NCBI GenBank assembly: GCA_027043825.1 | Contig: JALUER010000027.1 | Coordinates: forward strand, 1-14,950 | DNA length: 14,950 bases | Origin: Microcaldota archaeon | Lineage (GTDB): Archaea > Iainarchaeota > Iainarchaeia > JAADDC01 | Direction: 5' to 3' | Part shown: positions 14,291-14,950 of the stretch, one piece after another | How positions within the stretch are numbered: position 1 is the first letter of the stretch | How the letters are laid out: the number at the start of each line of letters is the position of its first letter | The notes under the pieces: model-generated | Seen by the model: the letters and a program-made list of their open reading frames with translations, nothing else | The model's database searches: none | Told to the model about the DNA's origin: nothing | Translations under genes and position numbers: made by a program

Positions 14291-14950
14291 ATGGCAGGTA
14301 AAAAGACCATAGGGGGCATCGAGTTCGGGATCCTCTCCCCTGAGATGATAAGGAAGATGAGCGTGGTAGAGGTAACCATACCCGAGACCTACGACGCGGA
14401 CGGCTTTCCCATCGAAGGAGGCCTAATGGACCCCCGGATGGGCGTAGTGGACCCTGGGCTACGCTGTAAGACCTGTGGCCAGAAGATGAACAAGTGCCCC
14501 GGTCACTTTGGAAGGATAGAGCTCGTGCGCCCCGTCATCCACACCGAGTACGTGAAGTACGTGGAGGCGTTCCTTCAGGCTACCTGTCCCAAGTGTGGCC
14601 GCATCATGCTCTCCGATGAAGCACTACAAAGGGCAAAGAAGCTTCCCCCCAAGAAGCGGTTCAAGTACGTCGTGAAGAAGGCCTCTGAGGTAAGGAAGTG
14701 TCCCCACTGCGGTTTCGAGAAGCCCAAGATAAAGTTCGAGAAGCCCGCCAACTTCTTCGAGATAACCGAAGAGGGAGAGAAGAGGATATGGCCCACTGAG
14801 ATAAGGGAGCGCTTCGAGAAGATCCCCGACAAGGACCTGGAATACCTCGGCTTCAACCCCCAGAAGTTCAGGCCTGAGTGGCTCATCCTCACCGTCCTCC
14901 CCGTTCCCCCTGTCACCATCCGCCCCTCTATCATACTGGAGACTGGTGAG
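14291..14950 (+). CDS. rpoA1: RNA polymerase subunit A' (N-terminal part, runs off window)
   Basis: An open frame of 220 codons from ATG 14291 to the right edge, with no stop. It is the N-terminal part of the largest subunit's A' half, containing the clamp core. Recognisable are the start (AGKKTIGGIEFGILSPEMIRK), GLMDPRMGVVDPGLRCKTCG, the zinc motif CKTCGQKMNKCPGHFG, a second pair of motifs CPKCG and CPHCG, and RPEWLILTVLPVPPVTIRPS near the edge. It lies four bases after rpoB', completing the usual B'', B', A' order. No strong ribosome binding site is seen; GTGAG lies just upstream, so coupling to rpoB' is likely. A'' would be expected further downstream. Confidence 0.96.
   Translation, partial: MAGKKTIGGIEFGILSPEMIRKMSVVEVTIPETYDADGFPIEGGLMDPRMGVVDPGLRCKTCGQKMNKCPGHFGRIELVRPVIHTEYVKYVEAFLQATCPKCGRIMLSDEALQRAKKLPPKKRFKYVVKKASEVRKCPHCGFEKPKIKFEKPANFFEITEEGEKRIWPTEIRERFEKIPDKDLEYLGFNPQKFRPEWLILTVLPVPPVTIRPSIILETGE

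Noticed and set aside
1..14950. tRNA or rRNA genes, CRISPR arrays, insertion sequences
   Set aside because: Non-coding gaps are all under 100 bases and none holds a cloverleaf, direct-repeat array or terminal inverted repeats, and no transposase-like frame was seen.

Overview
The window is a gene-dense stretch of an archaeal chromosome, and the lineage is euryarchaeal in the broad sense. The evidence is an RNA polymerase operon in the order rpoH, rpoB'', rpoB', rpoA' with the B subunit split into two genes, together with ribosomal protein L44e, an Orc1/Cdc6 initiator, a Hel308 helicase, a HerA/DUF87-type ATPase, archaeal SepF and an AMP phosphorylase. The DNA is GC-rich. Arginine is mostly AGG/CGG, isoleucine often ATA, and proteins are rich in Lys/Glu/Arg, which fits a thermophile. 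GTG starts, 4-bp ATGA/GTGA overlaps and short TATA-to-start distances are common. I cannot name the species. A Hadarchaeota-like or methanogen-related thermophile is possible, but that is a guess.

Layout, left to right. (1) The 3' end of an AMP phosphorylase gene (1-569, +). (2) A plus-strand block, 598-5978, starting at a probable leaderless promoter: an unrecognised coiled-coil protein, a Hel308 helicase with a C-terminal PCNA-binding-type motif, a HerA-like ATPase with a long C-terminal extension, and an unrecognised 188-residue protein. All four genes overlap or touch, so they are probably co-transcribed. (3) A convergent junction at 5949-5978, where the two coding regions overlap and an 11-bp perfect inverted repeat lies across the ends. 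(4) A minus-strand block, 8291 down to 5949: cdc6, L44e, and a PPP-family protein phosphatase. (5) A 74-bp divergent promoter region, then sepF and a tail-anchored membrane protein (8366-9426, +) sharing an ATGA overlap. (6) Another likely leaderless promoter, then an ArlD/ArlE (FlaD/FlaE)-domain coiled-coil protein and a MinD-type ATPase (9478-10679, +), again with an ATGA overlap. (7) An 87-bp AT-rich spacer with phased TTAA elements, then rpoH, rpoB'', rpoB' and the first 220 codons of rpoA', which runs off the window.

Most of the window is core information processing. The most interesting part is 8366-10679. It puts SepF (membrane anchor of FtsZ), a tail-anchored protein with two PepSY-like repeats, an ArlDE-domain protein and a MinD-type ATPase with a C-terminal amphipathic tail side by side, divergent from the replication initiator. 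No archaellum genes are visible. I read this as a candidate membrane-associated division or positioning module. A related PVW...DG..G repeat also appears twice in the C-terminal extension of the HerA-like ATPase, which may link the two plus-strand blocks. These functional links are inference from context. No intergenic stretch exceeds 300 bases, and I found no tRNA, rRNA, CRISPR array or mobile element.
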